A DNA stretch of 64,000 nt from positions 1 through 64,000 of the forward strand of contig JAQMWT010000391.1 in assembly GCA_029834535.1 (NCBI GenBank), written 5' to 3'. Positions 31,103-41,921 of this stretch are shown one piece after another (the stretch's first letter is position 1; every line of letters begins with the position of its first letter). Position numbers and translations under genes: made by a program. This DNA comes from Chrysophaeum taylorii (lineage: Eukaryota; Sar; Pelagophyceae; Pelagomonadales; Pelagomonadaceae). The notes under the pieces are model-generated. The model worked only from the letters and a program-made list of their open reading frames with translations. It had not been told where the DNA came from and made no database searches.

Positions 31103-32159
31103 GAAGGATGTGGGTGGGTTTGTGTACCCGTGTCTTACTATATCAAGATTCTTGAAGCGTACCTAGCTTCCCAAAGGTTCTTTCTTACCAAGTCTACATC
31201 CAACTTCAAGCATAATATTAATTTCTTAACAGGAGGTAAACACATTGATGGTAACCGCCTCGTTGTCAAAAGGTCAACCAAGTCCAAGACAACTATAGAT
31301 AATTATGGTGAAACTACTCCTTAACATCGCATGACGACTCTGAGGACAAAGCCATCTATCATGAACCGGCTCACGGGTTACTTATGGCAAGCGTATCCTC
31401 ACTTCAAAGTAACTAGCGACATTCGCCCCGCACTTGACAACGTGCTAAGAAACACGGCTCTTCCTCGGTGTCTCTCGAACAACGCCCATGACGACACGCC
31501 CTCCTTTAAAGATGAGTATTTTGCCTTGGAAGACTAGTAACCGTCGCCTAGGCTTTAAAACTCATTCCATGAGAGCTCCGCTGCCTACTATTCGTGGTTA
31601 CTCCAATATGATCACTCTGTTGTCGCAATGGCAAACTGCGTTACGCTACTCTCCCAGAGCTTATTCGAGCCAACAATCTTACGGAGGAACACGAATCCTT
31701 CTTGCTCTCTCTTCGTGCCGATCTCTGTTGAGACCTTATCAGCAATGCTTTACCTGCTGGCACGTACAATCTCTTGTGCGCCGACTTGTGCCGCATTGTC
31801 GATATGAAGCTTTTAATGCTGTCGCCTCACTTTCACCATGATCGTGCAACTCGGCTCAACAGCTATGAGTCAACGTTCACTACGCTAGAATTTCCACAAC
31901 CGTGTGACCACTTCAATATTATGACTCAAGCAACAGTCTTCATAAGTCGTGTTACTGATCGAAAACTCGCGGATGTCGACAAATCAGTTATTTGTGTGTC
32001 GCTCGAAGAATATCTTGCCTGTTCTCCTGCTAGTACCAATAGTGAATCTGTCCAGAGTGACGTACCTTCAGTCGACCCGCACTCAGAACTCTGATTCAAT
32101 ACGAGTCGACTCGAGCATATTCCGGCCAAAAGCGTAACTCGCATAGTTTACCCACACGG
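31103..32159 (+). other. Retroelement segment, unrecognised short frames
   Basis: Short frames in several phases (31088-31324, 31331-31537, 31774-32094) with retroelement-like composition but no motif I can name. Probably the decayed stretch between the methyltransferase-like part and the pre-integrase domain. Confidence 0.35.
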
Positions 32160-33050
32160 CACTGTCGAGTATCAAGACGCCAAAGAACGTGCTAAGCGGT
32201 TTCACCGAACGCACCATTGCCCTGACGGCGCGGCTACTAAAGCCGTCGATGTTCTCTCTCTTCCTGGATTCGCCGCCTCTGGCATAGAATATCGTGACAT
32301 TTGCACTAACTGTATTCTACACGATAAGAAACATCGTAATGATCATTTCAACTCTACCTAGCCTAACTTCGAACAAACTCACCGTCCCGGTGAAGTTGGG
32401 CTTTTGACGGCGGCTATGTTTCTATCCGATCAGAATGGGGAGGCTTTTCATATTTAATTGTGTTCAAAGTACTACTCTCCAAATTCCTCTTGGTCTATTT
32501 CGCACGCACTACGAACGCAACCGAGTTTTGCCAAGCCCTCGAATTTCTCAACAACTTCGGCGGAACTCAGATACAAGGTAAGCTGCGCACGCTTTGCCCA
32601 AAGGCTTTCAAACCATATTTCTCACAACACGCCACTACCCCGCATCATGTTGAGAGAGGTATCATCTTGATAGCCTTTCGTCCTTGCCTGTATGTTTTAA
32701 CCATGAGATCGGAGCCGCCATTGGGTTCATCGCTTCAGCTGCTGCCACGCGCCTTCGCAACCTTCTTAACGTGCAGTTGTACAAAGGCACTAAAATCGTT
32801 GAACCGGCGACACTTCCCTTGGGCCGTGATTCACTCTGTACATATGCTGCCAAACGCGTCCCTTTAACGCATCCATCACGCGATCACCAACCCGCAACAG
32901 TTTCTCTATAATGAGGTATCAACACCCTTTGAACACGACTACATCAAGTTCTTCGGTGCTGAGTGCTTTTCTTATTCTAGAACCTCATGAACATCATAAA
33001 TATGAAGAACCCCGTAAAGCGCATGTACATTTCTGTTGCGCCAATGCACT
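32160..33050 (+). pseudogene. Copia integrase: HHCC zinc domain and catalytic core, broken
   Basis: RFHRTHHCPDG followed by CTNCILHDKKHR gives the His/Cys zinc pattern of the GAG-pre-integrase domain. An in-frame TAG near 32360 follows, then RPGEVG. After a frame change, FSYLIVFKVLLSKFLLVYFA and TEFCQALEFLNNFGGTQ resemble the rve core, and further on NPQQFLYNEVSTPFEHDYIK with FFGAECFSY matches the conserved C-terminal side of Copia integrases. Several frames and stops; inactive. Confidence 0.6.
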
Positions 33051-33057
33051 TCATCCA

Positions 33058-33399
33058 CTAGTTTCTCCTAACGTCGATCACTATGCGGATGTCGCCCTGA
33101 ACCCTGAATACTGTCAGGTGCACATCTCCTCCAAGTATTACTTCACGTACATGATCAACCGCAACACGCTCGATCCTGAACAAGCTCCTCCTCCTGATGC
33201 TCCTTCTGTCAATTTCGATAAAACACCACTTGTTTCTCCTAACGTCGATCATTATGCGGATGTAGCCCTGAACCCAGAAAATTGTCAGGTGCGCATCGCC
33301 TCCGAGCTTTACTTCACGTACATGATCAACCGCAACACGCTCGATCCTGAACAAGCTCCTCTTTCTGATGCTCCTTCTGTCAATTACGCTATAGCATAA
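33058..33399 (+). repeat. Tandem duplication of a ~174-bp coding unit
   Basis: Units 33058-33231 and 33232-33399 both encode LVSPNVDHYADVALNPE, then NCQV/YCQV, YFTYMINRNTLDPEQAP and DAPSVN. They are in frame with each other and differ at few positions, so the duplication is fairly young relative to the element's decay. Confidence 0.9.
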
Positions 33400-33688
33400 C
33401 ACCCGAAAAATATGATGCCCCCAATGATGCGTTGCAGAGGGGGAATCAAACTCAGAAAGGGAACTCCTCAAACCCCACTCTGGCTCCTAGTCCTTCTCCT
33501 GCTTCTGCACCAGATGCAATGCCAACGTCCTCAGAAAACTCATCACCTAATCCGATTCCTCAACCGACACCCACGCCGACTCTCCCTAGCCACCTCCACT
33601 GTTAACCTCTTGTAAGGACCTCTTTACCCAGGATAACATCGAACTTCAACCAGGTCCTCGTCGCCCCAGCCAACGCAATGCAGCTTCC

Positions 33689-34177
33689 ATGCAATTCATC
33701 AATGCTCGTCTTTGCGCTTCCACTGTTGGAGCTTACAAATCCGCAGGTGGCAAACTCGCTGACTTTCGCTGGGATCTACAACGCAAGTTTCGTGTTTTCA
33801 AATCACCCACCATCTCCACCCTGCATGACTCCGGTGGAATCTTATGGACAGCTCGCAACCCAGAGGGGAAAATAAAATTTCTTGTTCGACGCCTTCTGTC
33901 TCTGCGTACCGACATTTCGTCTCGCTATCTTTTGCAAGATAGTGTGTTCTCGCAATCCAAATGTGCTTCAAGCCCTCCTGTTGCCACCATTCTCACCAAC
34001 GACTTTGCTCCTTACTGTCCGCGGCCTCTCCTTGCTGATATGTTCTTAACTCATGCTGCTTCCTTTGGCGTTTCTCCCTTACAATATGTCATTGCCTATC
34101 TCACGCCCGACTTATCGACCACAGTAGGAGCACGTCTTGGTTTTTATCAGAGTTTTGCGCCACCTCCTCGTCTCTAA
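33689..34177 (+). CDS. Unrecognised ORF between integrase and reverse transcriptase
   Basis: 162 codons without a stop, longer than most frames in this block. Basic first half (GGKLADFRWDLQRKFRVFKS, KIKFLVRRLLSLRTDIS), then a hydrophobic-mixed second half (FAPYCPRPLLADMFLTHAAS). Position corresponds to the integrase-RT linker of a Copia polyprotein, but it resembles no linker I know. Function unknown. Confidence 0.35.
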   Translation: MQFINARLCASTVGAYKSAGGKLADFRWDLQRKFRVFKSPTISTLHDSGGILWTARNPEGKIKFLVRRLLSLRTDISSRYLLQDSVFSQSKCASSPPVATILTNDFAPYCPRPLLADMFLTHAASFGVSPLQYVIAYLTPDLSTTVGARLGFYQSFAPPPRL

Positions 34178-34416
34178 CAGAACTCGAGGAGTACCTTCTC
34201 GTATCTACTGAGTACCTTTCGCAAGTACTCGACACTGAACCACTTCTAGTTGTTCAACTAGAAGAAGAAACCACTGCCCCCTCCTCTAATACCACCCACG
34301 CTTATACCGATGTAGTATACACATCGACCTCACCGTCCACTGTCGGCCAAGATGAATAGAAAGTTCAAGAGTCCGACATCCAGATCGATAACTACAAACT
34401 CAAGTGTCTTCAAGGC

Positions 34417-35217
34417 ATGTCCCCTGATGACAGGCAAGCCTACCTCAAAGCCATAGCGAAACAACTCCAAGACATTGTCCGCTTTCGTTGTTTCAAGTTA
34501 TCCCTCCCGCACAACAACACTCGCCCCATCGACTCCCGTCTTGTCCTCAAGATCAAAACCAAAGCAGCCGGCGAGTACGTGGAGCGCAAGGCCCGACTCG
34601 TTCTGCGTGGTTTCTCGGCCTCGCTTGATGCCGATTTTTTCTCTACTTTCAGTCCCATTTCGACGATGACTGCTATGCGCGTCATTCTAGCCATTGCTGC
34701 ATACAAGGAATTTCCAGTCTACCACTCCGACGTCCTTAACGCCTTCGTTCAGTCCGACATCGATGCTCACATCTTCGTGCAACTCCCTGATGGCATAAAG
34801 CCTGTGGACCCGCGAGACGGTAAACTCCAAGGACGCCGACTACCTATGCTGCTGAAGTGCCTTTGGGGTCTCAGACAATATCCCTCGTTGTGGAATTAAG
34901 TAACCGACATGATCTTCCACTGACTCGGCTATAAAAGGCTCGATTCCGACACGTGTCTGTCCGCAAAGGTGACTTCGCATGCCCGCTTTCTTCTCTGCAG
35001 TCTATCTGTCGACGATATAGCCATCGTATCTAACGACGATGACGTTCGCACTCAACTCCAGAATGCCCTCAAGGATCGCCACTCCGTGGACCAGTTCGAC
35101 GTTGTCCATACTCTGCAAGGTATGCGTATATGTCGTACTACTAATGGCTCTATCTCCATGGATGTACAAGCTAAGCTCGACGCTTTATTTGTTGAGCACC
35201 CCACCCTCAAATCATAG
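34417..35217 (+). pseudogene. Copia reverse transcriptase (RVT_2) with two in-frame stops
   Basis: RVT_2 landmarks in one frame: RPIDSRLVLKIKTKAAGEYV, RKARLVLRGFSASLDADFFS, FSPISTMTAMRVILAIAA, HSDVLNAFVQSDIDAHIFV, QLPDGIKP, LLKCLWGLRQYPSLWN. The frame then meets TAA (34897) and TGA (34927) but continues as LGYKRLDSDTCLSAKV and LSVDDIAIVSNDDD (the YVDD-type catalytic block, here SVDD). About 265 codons; the thumb is cut off by the inverted repeat at 35480. The stops make it inactive. Confidence 0.85.
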
Positions 35218-35479
35218 CGCCGTTGAAGTATCCAATGCGCCCATCCGCGACTTATAAAGAGGGCACTTCCTCAACAGACGTGTAAGTCTACATCAATGGT
35301 CTCTTCGCAACGCTGTTGGTAAATTCGGTAAATTCGTCGTTTTGCAGACCGCTTGTCTTCCTGACTTCTCTCAGGCATTGGGACGCTGCTCTGGTGGCGT
35401 GCACAATGCTATCTAACTTCACGTGCAGCTTCTTCAGAACCTTTATACGCTGCCTGGTAAAAAACCTAACCGTGCGATC

Positions 35480-35866
35480 GCTAACCGTTGTTTGCGATGG
35501 AGGACGGCGCCTAACACGCTTGCTCCTTGCGGCGGCCCCGGCCGTCCCGGAGTGAGACGGTGCCTGCTCGCCTCCCGGGCTGGCCGGTTAGCACCCGGAA
35601 AGTCCGCGCTGGGATGGGGTTCGCTCGGTTGGGCAGAACGCTACGGACAGGTCGATTGTTCGTGGACCAACACGTCCGCGGCCTGCGACGCTTTTGCACA
35701 ACCTCGCACAAGACCGCGCGCAGTGGCGGTCCACCATCAACAAGTCCGTCCTCGTCCGTCGCCCTGCCCCAACTGCGTGATTTTCCTCTGTGATTCCGCA
35801 CCGGCTCCTGCCGGTCCGGCCTGGCTCCCATGCTCGGGAGAGGTCTGAAGTTAGTAGTTAAGTTAG
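35480..35866 (+). repeat. Long inverted repeat, left arm
   Basis: Near-identical, inverted, to 36980-37366: an internal 106-codon frame (35511-35831 minus) is identical in protein to the one at 37011-37331 plus. Outer end GCTAACCGTTG; inner end GGTCTGAAGTTAGTAGTTAAG. GC-rich, unlike the retroelement around it. It looks like an inserted element end or a MITE-like unit. Confidence 0.9.
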
Positions 35867-35918
35867 TTGGTAAAACCAGAGAACTGAGCCCAGCGCCTTT
35901 GGTTTCACCCTAAAGACA

Positions 35919-36659
35919 ATGCAATTGAAACACATCTGCGTACTCTCGCCGCTAACCGAGTCGACCTACCAACAATTTTTGACTAATCTAAAGACCAAAT
36001 TGCATCCGGCAACTTTGACCTGGCCATTGCAACGGATGACGGTGACAATGCTCCATCCCTTTCTCGGGAGAACAGAAAGTCAACTGCGATTTTGTACTCT
36101 ACCTTTTTGGCTGCCTCATCTCCTGGAACAGCAAACTGCAAACTGCAAACCAATGGTATCTTCTTCTACCCATGAGGCTGAGCTCATTGCTCTAGGCATC
36201 TGCGCTGAAGAAGCTGTCTGGCTCCGGACACTCCTCGTGGAACTGTATTTTGTGGTTAACCCCACGTTCTTTGTTAACACGGACCCTGATAGAGACCCGC
36301 TAGCCGATTACGATGACGATGATGATCTTGTTGCTGAGGATATGAGTACTATCAGAAGCCTCCCTTTGTTGTCTGGCAATGCTGCTGTGCTGCACACACT
36401 TAACAATCCTGACGGGTCTTCTCGTAGCAAGGCCCTCTCGACTCGCTGGTTAAAAATTCGAGATATGTGCCTTTACGCAAAATTAGAGTTCACCACATTC
36501 ATGGCAAATTTAATGTTGCTGATGGCCTCACCAAGCGTCTTGCAAATAAAGTTTGCTACGTTTCTTTCTATACTTGGCATGCATCATGCTAACTCCGATT
36601 CTGAACCGGGACGCCAATCACTGTCACTTATCCTGGTGACCGCAATGTCGATAAAATAG
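35919..36659 (+). pseudogene. Copia RNase H segment
   Basis: KPMVSSSTHEAELIALGICA followed by EEAVWLRTLL is the Copia RNase H signature (SSTEAEYIAL...EALWLR). FFVNTD, GNAAVLHTLNN, SSRSKALSTRWLKIRD and LLMASPSVL correspond to the DNQSAI, HSRTKHI and ADIFTK positions. It lies between the two inverted repeat arms, which separate it from the RT. Degenerate, with an inserted acidic run (YDDDDDLVAED). Confidence 0.75.
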
Positions 36660-36979
36660 CCCTACATTTACTAGTCGCAACAAGACCTGCACAGCTGTGT
36701 TTTGCCTCTACAGCGCTCACTTCGCAGTTTTCCTCGTGCACTGTCCTCTGCGCACAGAGACTCGCCTCGTGGTACTGGCTCGGCTAGTGTAACTAATCTC
36801 CGGGATGCGCCATTTATTGATAAAGTCTCGCGCGACAACGTCACGCGCCTGTTAACCCAGTCAGCCGAAAGATGACAAAACCATGTCTTTCTGACAATCG
36901 CTCGCTCTCGGATATATATCACTCACATTGATCTAGGTGCCTTCGTCACCAGACACTTTTGTTCTGATAATTTTCGAAC

Positions 36980-37366
36980 TAACTTAACTAACTTCAGACC
37001 TCTCCCGAGCATGGGAGCCAGGCCGGACCGGCAGGAGCCGGTGCGGAATCACAGAGGAAAATCACGCAGTTGGGGCAGGGCGACGGACGAGGACGGACTT
37101 GTTGATGGTGGACCGCCACTGCGCGCGGTCTTGTGCGAGGTTGTGCAAAAGCGTCGCAGGCCGCGGACGTGTTGGTCCACGAACAATCGACCTGTCCGTA
37201 GCGTTCTGCCCAACCGAGCGAACCCCATCCCAGCGCGGACTTTCCGGGTGCTAACCGGCCAGCCCGGGAGGCGAGCAGGCACCGTCTCACTCCGGGACGG
37301 CCGGGGCCGCCGCAAGGAGCAAGCGTGTTAGGCGCCGTCCTCCATCGCAGCCAACGGTTAGCGAAC
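36980..37366 (-). repeat. Long inverted repeat, right arm
   Basis: Inverted partner of 35480-35866, about 1.1 kb away. The arms face each other with their GGTCTGAAGTTAG ends inward and CGCTAACCGTTG/GTTAGCGAAC ends outward. It encodes the same 106-codon frame. Confidence 0.9.
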
Positions 37367-37529
37367 TCCACTGACTAACCTTATTCGATATGCTTCGCAA
37401 CCGTCGACGACTCTCACAGAGCTCATCGATCACATCTATGCTGCAGACAATCCCGCTCGATTCATAGAGCCCTCTTCCTTTTTCGCTATGAGGTGAGCTC
37501 TGGTCAAATCTTGGGCTGAAGCACCATCT

Positions 37530-38544
37530 GTGCAGTCTGCCACTTGCAGTCGTGGACCTAAGAAAGAAAGGGTGATGGTTAGTTCTCATTGCTCTATCTT
37601 TTTTGATCATGGCTCACCTCGACACATTGTAACCACCACGAGCAAGAAAATGCCCAGTGATTTGCCTCCCGAGGTCATCGCGCATCTTGCTAGTGATGAC
37701 CATCGATCTATAGTGGATATATGCCAAAAACAGCTCTCACCTTACTTTTGTGCCTTGCTTAAACACAGATCTTGTTGCGCTGAGCACGATTGTTGTTCCC
37801 CGCAGCCACTCTGACTTTGCTCTGACATGCGCAGCATCTCCGGCTGGTCACCTTAGAGCTACTTTCATCAGGACCTACTCTGTACCGACTGATCTGAAAT
37901 CTTTGCTATTAAGATGTATTCCACTACATGACCTTCCTCCAATAGAAATGGATTCTCCATCTTCCAAGGAATCCAATCAGGCTTCCTTGGCAACACACTT
38001 CAATATAATTAACTGCATGTACCTGGGACATCTCTCGTTCTTGGTAACTTTAGCGTGCACACATGCTAAAAGGCAGAGCAGCATCAAATCCTCGCATTAG
38101 ACCTTTGTAATTGAGCTGCTTTCTGACACATTGGTTTCTAACATTGCCGCGTACACGTCAACCGCATCTGAGGATCGCTCTCCATCAGTGCTCGAAGAAA
38201 TGCCGTCTCCCGCTTATACTGAGGCTGAGACAGACGAGTTTGTTAAACTGCTTCGCCACCGCTTTCCACACCTGTATGCTGAGATGTTTGACACCCTACC
38301 TTCGACCGAAAAATCATCAAACTACTCATATCAAGATGCGGGAACTGAAGAGACGAAAGCACAATCACACACGCTCCTCATCTCCCCTTTGGAAAATACC
38401 TTCGACAGCAAGCTCGATGAAGTTAACGACAAAATAGACGAAATCCGAGACTTCATAGCCTCGACGAAAAAGCAATTAAACTTGTATGCCAAGAAAATTA
38501 AAAGCCTAGCAGTTGACAACACCAAGTTGCGACGTGATGTATAG
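37530..38544 (+). pseudogene. Retroelement-associated ORFs, coiled-coil C-terminal part
   Basis: A frame from 37750 is interrupted by TAG at 38098 and continues in frame through 38131-38544. The last part is acidic then coiled-coil (FVKLLRHRFPHLYAEMFDTL; KLDEVNDKIDEIRDFIASTK; LYAKKIKSLAVDNTKLRRDV). It could be a Gag-like frame of a second element, or a captured gene. Same decay style (stop without frame loss) as the polyprotein upstream. Confidence 0.4.
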
Positions 38545-38857
38545 GTGTGGCAAGAAACCGTGTCTTCTTTGGAGGATCGCCTCGTTCCGGCTACTTCAAA
38601 TGTCAATGTTTTTCTTCTCACCTTTTTTATAATATGCGAGATTTTTTCTCGCATGACGCTCCACGTGGAGTCACTCCAACGGCAATACCGGCAGATTCTG
38701 ACGACCGCCTTAAAACGCTTCGTCAAGACTATTGCATGGTCCTGCAACAGACTTGCTTTCAAGTCGATAACAAACTCACTCCGACCCTTCTTCTGAGCCG
38801 CAGTTTATCTTTGAACGCCTCGAAGAGTTAGGTCTTAGTGAGCTTATCCCAAACGTC

Positions 38858-39208
38858 TTGGTCAAGCTCCTAAATTTAACATGCCGCTTAGCCTCCGGAT
38901 ATTCATCGACACAGATTAGCAACAGACACGCCACCATTGCTGATGCTAACACTGACGATGATGATGTACAGGCGCTTAATGATACAAATGAAGTCACGGC
39001 TGAAAAGCAATCAAACGTGACTCCTCATGTGACCTTTGAGGCGCCGCCTTTCGTTGTATTTACCCAAGGCCGCATTAAACGTTCTCAGCAAATCACCTTA
39101 ACGCGAAGGTGGTCAACTGGTCCACCTAAATTCAAAGTCTCCTTGGCTCTACCTGTCAATGAAAGTGTTGCGTCAGACACTGAAGACAACAACGCTCCAT
39201 GTGTTTGA
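38858..39208 (+). other. Unrecognised 116-codon frame near the 3' end of the block
   Basis: Starts LLNLTCRLASGYSSTQIS and contains an acidic DANTDDDDVQALNDTNEV stretch. No family recognised; probably part of the decayed element, downstream of the coiled-coil frame. Confidence 0.25.
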
Positions 39209-39359
39209 GTCGAAGTCCTCTTCTCACCTCACCACCACATTTCTCTTGAGAGTTCTAAGTGTGTTTACACTCTAGAAATCTCGAGGGGATGCAGACAAAA
39301 CTTCTGTCTCTATTCCTTGTGCTGTTCGGGGAGAACTACATCTCTCCCTTACCCTTATT

Positions 39360-40800
39360 CTCCCCTTTTCAACACAACCTATAGTCTCTGCGTTGCGTCT
39401 CAAGCTCATGGATTATCATTATTACTATTATGGTTTGCAACTCCAAGGCTCAAAGAGCCAGAATGGATGAGCGCAAGGAAACAAGGAAGAAGCAAGAATA
39501 CCATTATTATTATTATGGGTTGCAACTCCCGAGCTCAAAGAGCCAGAATTATTATTATTATCATTATTATGGTTAGCAACTCCCAGGCTCAGAGAGCCAG
39601 AGTGGATGGTCGCTCGAAGGAAGAGAAACACAAAAGGAGAGAAGACCAAAGACCACCGTAGAGGAAGGCGATGGAGAAAGCATCGATGGAGAAACAAAAA
39701 GGAAAATGGCAAAGCAGACGGGAGAAGTATTGTTAACTCCCAGGCAGAGAGCCAGAATGGATGATCGCTCGAAGGAAGAGAAACACAGAAGGAGAGAAGA
39801 CCAAAGACTACCGCAGAGGAAGGCGATTGAGATAGCAGAAAGAAAAATGGCTAAGCAGGCTGGAGAAGGCCGGAAGAGGCGGTAGCGCAGTGAGACGCAT
39901 AGTGAGAGCAAAAAAATGAGCGCATGGTGGGATGAGGCGCAAGAGAGGTGTAAAACGGAGGGGACAGCAAACGAGCGCAGAGCATGTAGATAGGGAGGGG
40001 GGCAGAACAAGTGTTTGTGGGAGAGAGATGGGGCTGGTTCAGAGGCAAGGGCGCCGCGACCGCCGTCGCCGTCAATACCACCGATGGTATGGGACAATCC
40101 AAGTCCGCCGCTTGTACTCAGGCGGGAGAGTGATCCCGCTCAACGCAGGTTGAACGAACGCATGTTGTGGAAAGAGGAAAGAGAACCCAAAGCACTGAAA
40201 TGGAAAAGGAGATGGGGCAATCCAACTCCGTTCAATCCCGCCCAGCGCATGTGTGTGTGAGCTGATCTAGAATACAAAACGCAAAACCATGTACCAACGG
40301 GGGAGACGCGTCAGGCGAAGCCCAAACCGCAAACGGCCAGGTACATCTCACATGGATTATAATTGTTATGGCTTGGAACTCGCAGGCTCATAGAGCCAGA
40401 ATGGATGAGCGCAGGGAAACAAGGAAGCAGCAAGAATACAAAGGAGATGCAGAGGGAAACAAGGGCGAAGCAAGAACGCGAAGGCAGGAAGAAGGGAGCA
40501 AGACAAGAAGGAGTGGTGGCGCAATGAGCTCAAAAAGAGGGCAAGGGGAAAGAAAGAAAGAAGGGAGAGTAACGGCGGGCGTGGTGATGAAGAAAGATAA
40601 AGAGGAGACGACGCTTAGCGTCCCCCGTAGGTGCGTACTTCCACATGTTATGTTAGGTGTAGATCTATGTGTCGTCTGTCGTGTGCCGAGGCTAGGGGAC
40701 CTAGCCTGCTCTCTGAACTCTTTCCTGCCGGGACTCACACGGTGAGGCGGGATATTTATCCAATTCTTTTGCCACTGCACTCCAGAATCCTCTTGATGGT
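39360..40800 (+). repeat. LTR-like sequence, downstream copy, split by inserted repeat
   Basis: 39381-39415 matches 26465-26504 (TCTCTGCGTTG then CTCATGG). The match resumes at about 40611-40795 (TTAGCG, CCCCGTAGGTGCG, GTGTCGTCTGTCGTGTGCCG, AGGCTAGGGGACCTAGCCTG, CAGAATCCTCT). The ~1.2 kb between them is the dispersed repeat, absent from the upstream copy. Confidence 0.6.
39416..40610 (+). repeat. Dispersed repeat, three or more tandem-like copies nested in LTR
   Basis: ATTATTATGG-type lead, GGCTCAAAGAGCC core, AGAATGGATGAGCGC and GA-rich tail occur from 39416, again near 39530 and 39580, 39740 and 40350. The 40345 copy is again preceded by CTCACATGGATTAT, the same junction as at 39410, hinting at repeated insertion or duplication at one LTR site. 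The 125-codon plus frame at 40368 is part of the repeat. Confidence 0.65.
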
Positions 40801-41048
40801 ACCTGCTAAGATGGGGAGGAGTGCGAACGGGAGCACGCAGGGCGCTCCGCGGGGGTTGGTGGGGAGTTGTGTGGAGATTTGAGGGGTACTTGGAAGGCCG
40901 AGGTATCCTGAGGCCGAGTCGGGGCCATTGCCGAGCCGCGGGGGAGGCGGAGAGAGCGCTCGGCCGCGGGTAGATTTTCTTTGAAGCCAACCCATCGTTC
41001 CTAACCTCCTCAAGTTTGAGTTTACTCCTAAACCCTAACCTCCTCAAG
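40801..41048. other. Upstream region of the NmrA-like gene with 34-bp duplication
   Basis: CTAACCTCCTCAAG occurs at 41001-41014 and 41035-41048, flanking TTTGAGTTTACTCCTAAACC, a word also present in the LTR-side repeat at 26413-26432. The second copy ends immediately before the ATG at 41049. Confidence 0.8.
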
Positions 41049-41921
41049 ATGCGGGTGGTGTTGTTGACGGCGTTGGGGAGCAGCCTGGCGCTGACTTTGG
41101 CGCCCAAGCCACGCCTCGTTATCGTCGGGCCTGGAGCTAGCGAAGTCAAGCTGTGCGCCGCCAAGCTTGCCGCCAAGGCCGGCCTGGAGACGCGCGTGGT
41201 CGTGAACGATGTCTCGAGCGCGCGTGCCCTCATGTACGGAGGCGGCGACGGGCCCGCCAGGCCGATCGCGGGCGTCGAAGAGCTCACCGAGGCGCTCGAA
41301 CGGTGCCAAGCGTTGATTGTGTGCTGCGATAACAAATCAGGGCCGCCAACACCCGGGGCTATCCGCGGCGCGCTCGACAATGCTCCAAAACTAGTGCACG
41401 TCGCGATGCTGTCGACGATGGGCGGCGGCAAGGGCAACGGTCCCTTCGCCAAGTCTCTCGCCCCCGGCGAAACGCAGCTCCGCGACGACTGCGCGAGTCG
41501 AGGCCTCCCGTTCTCGATCGTGCGCGTCGGCGTCCTCAAAGGCGGTGGTCCTGGCGAAGTCGCCACCTCCGGCGACAATGCCGGCCGCGCACTCACCGAC
41601 TTCGGCCTCTCTAAGGCCTACTACAACACGCTCGTCGACCTCGCTGACGCGACAGCGACGATGGCCTACGACCGCTTCACGATGGGCGCCAAAGTCACTA
41701 AGGGTGATCCCTACCAACTCCCCAACTTCATCCTCGCCGCCGCCACAAAAGGCGACTTCGAACCGCGCGACACCGACACCTCGCGAGTCTCGGCCGCGGG
41801 CGCCCTCGTCGCCGCGGTCCGCCGCCCCACGCCCGGCGTGTTCACGATCTCGGCCGCGAGCGCCAAGGCTCCGCCTACTGCGGACGACTGGCTCCGCATG
41901 CTCGACGACGCAGCGCGATAG
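41049..41921 (+). CDS. NAD(P)-binding NmrA-like/atypical SDR protein with targeting leader
   Basis: 290 residues, single exon, ATG 41049. A hydrophobic leader (MRVVLLTALGSSLALTLAP) suggests secretion or the first step of import into a complex plastid. The Rossmann start is KPRLVIVGPGASEVKLCAAK, a variant of GxxGxxG (GPGASE) that departs from the canonical third Gly. LVHVAMLSTMGGGKGNGPFA, FSIVRVGVLKGG and ALVAAVRRPTPGVFTISAAS fit the atypical SDR fold used by many plastid proteins. No YxxxK pair is evident, so it may be a cofactor-binding chaperone or regulator rather than an enzyme. Confidence 0.7.
   Translation: MRVVLLTALGSSLALTLAPKPRLVIVGPGASEVKLCAAKLAAKAGLETRVVVNDVSSARALMYGGGDGPARPIAGVEELTEALERCQALIVCCDNKSGPPTPGAIRGALDNAPKLVHVAMLSTMGGGKGNGPFAKSLAPGETQLRDDCASRGLPFSIVRVGVLKGGGPGEVATSGDNAGRALTDFGLSKAYYNTLVDLADATATMAYDRFTMGAKVTKGDPYQLPNFILAAATKGDFEPRDTDTSRVSAAGALVAAVRRPTPGVFTISAASAKAPPTADDWLRMLDDAAR

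Larger units (their letters stand above)
26220..40800 (+). mobile_element. Copia-type LTR retroelement block, decayed and nested
   Basis: AT-richer than the flanking genes, with different codon use. Recognisable parts in order: Gag-like, retropepsin-like, methyltransferase-like, HHCC and integrase core, RVT_2 reverse transcriptase, RNase H. Integrase before RT is the Ty1/Copia order. LTR-like sequence lies near 26.44-26.70 kb and again near 39.36-40.80 kb. All ORFs carry stops or frame breaks, so it is inactive as it stands. A polypurine/LTR-start-like word repeated at 26220 and 31056 suggests more than one element. Confidence 0.85.

Noticed and set aside
28226-35217. Alternative genetic code (stop codons read as amino acids)
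   Set aside because: Host genes in the same window end at TAA, TAG and TGA normally, and the element also has true frame breaks. Decay by transitions explains it better.
35511-37331. The identical 106-codon frames in the inverted repeat arms as a transposase or host gene
   Set aside because: No motif, Arg-rich, and the opposite frames are equally open. The identity reflects DNA repeat identity.
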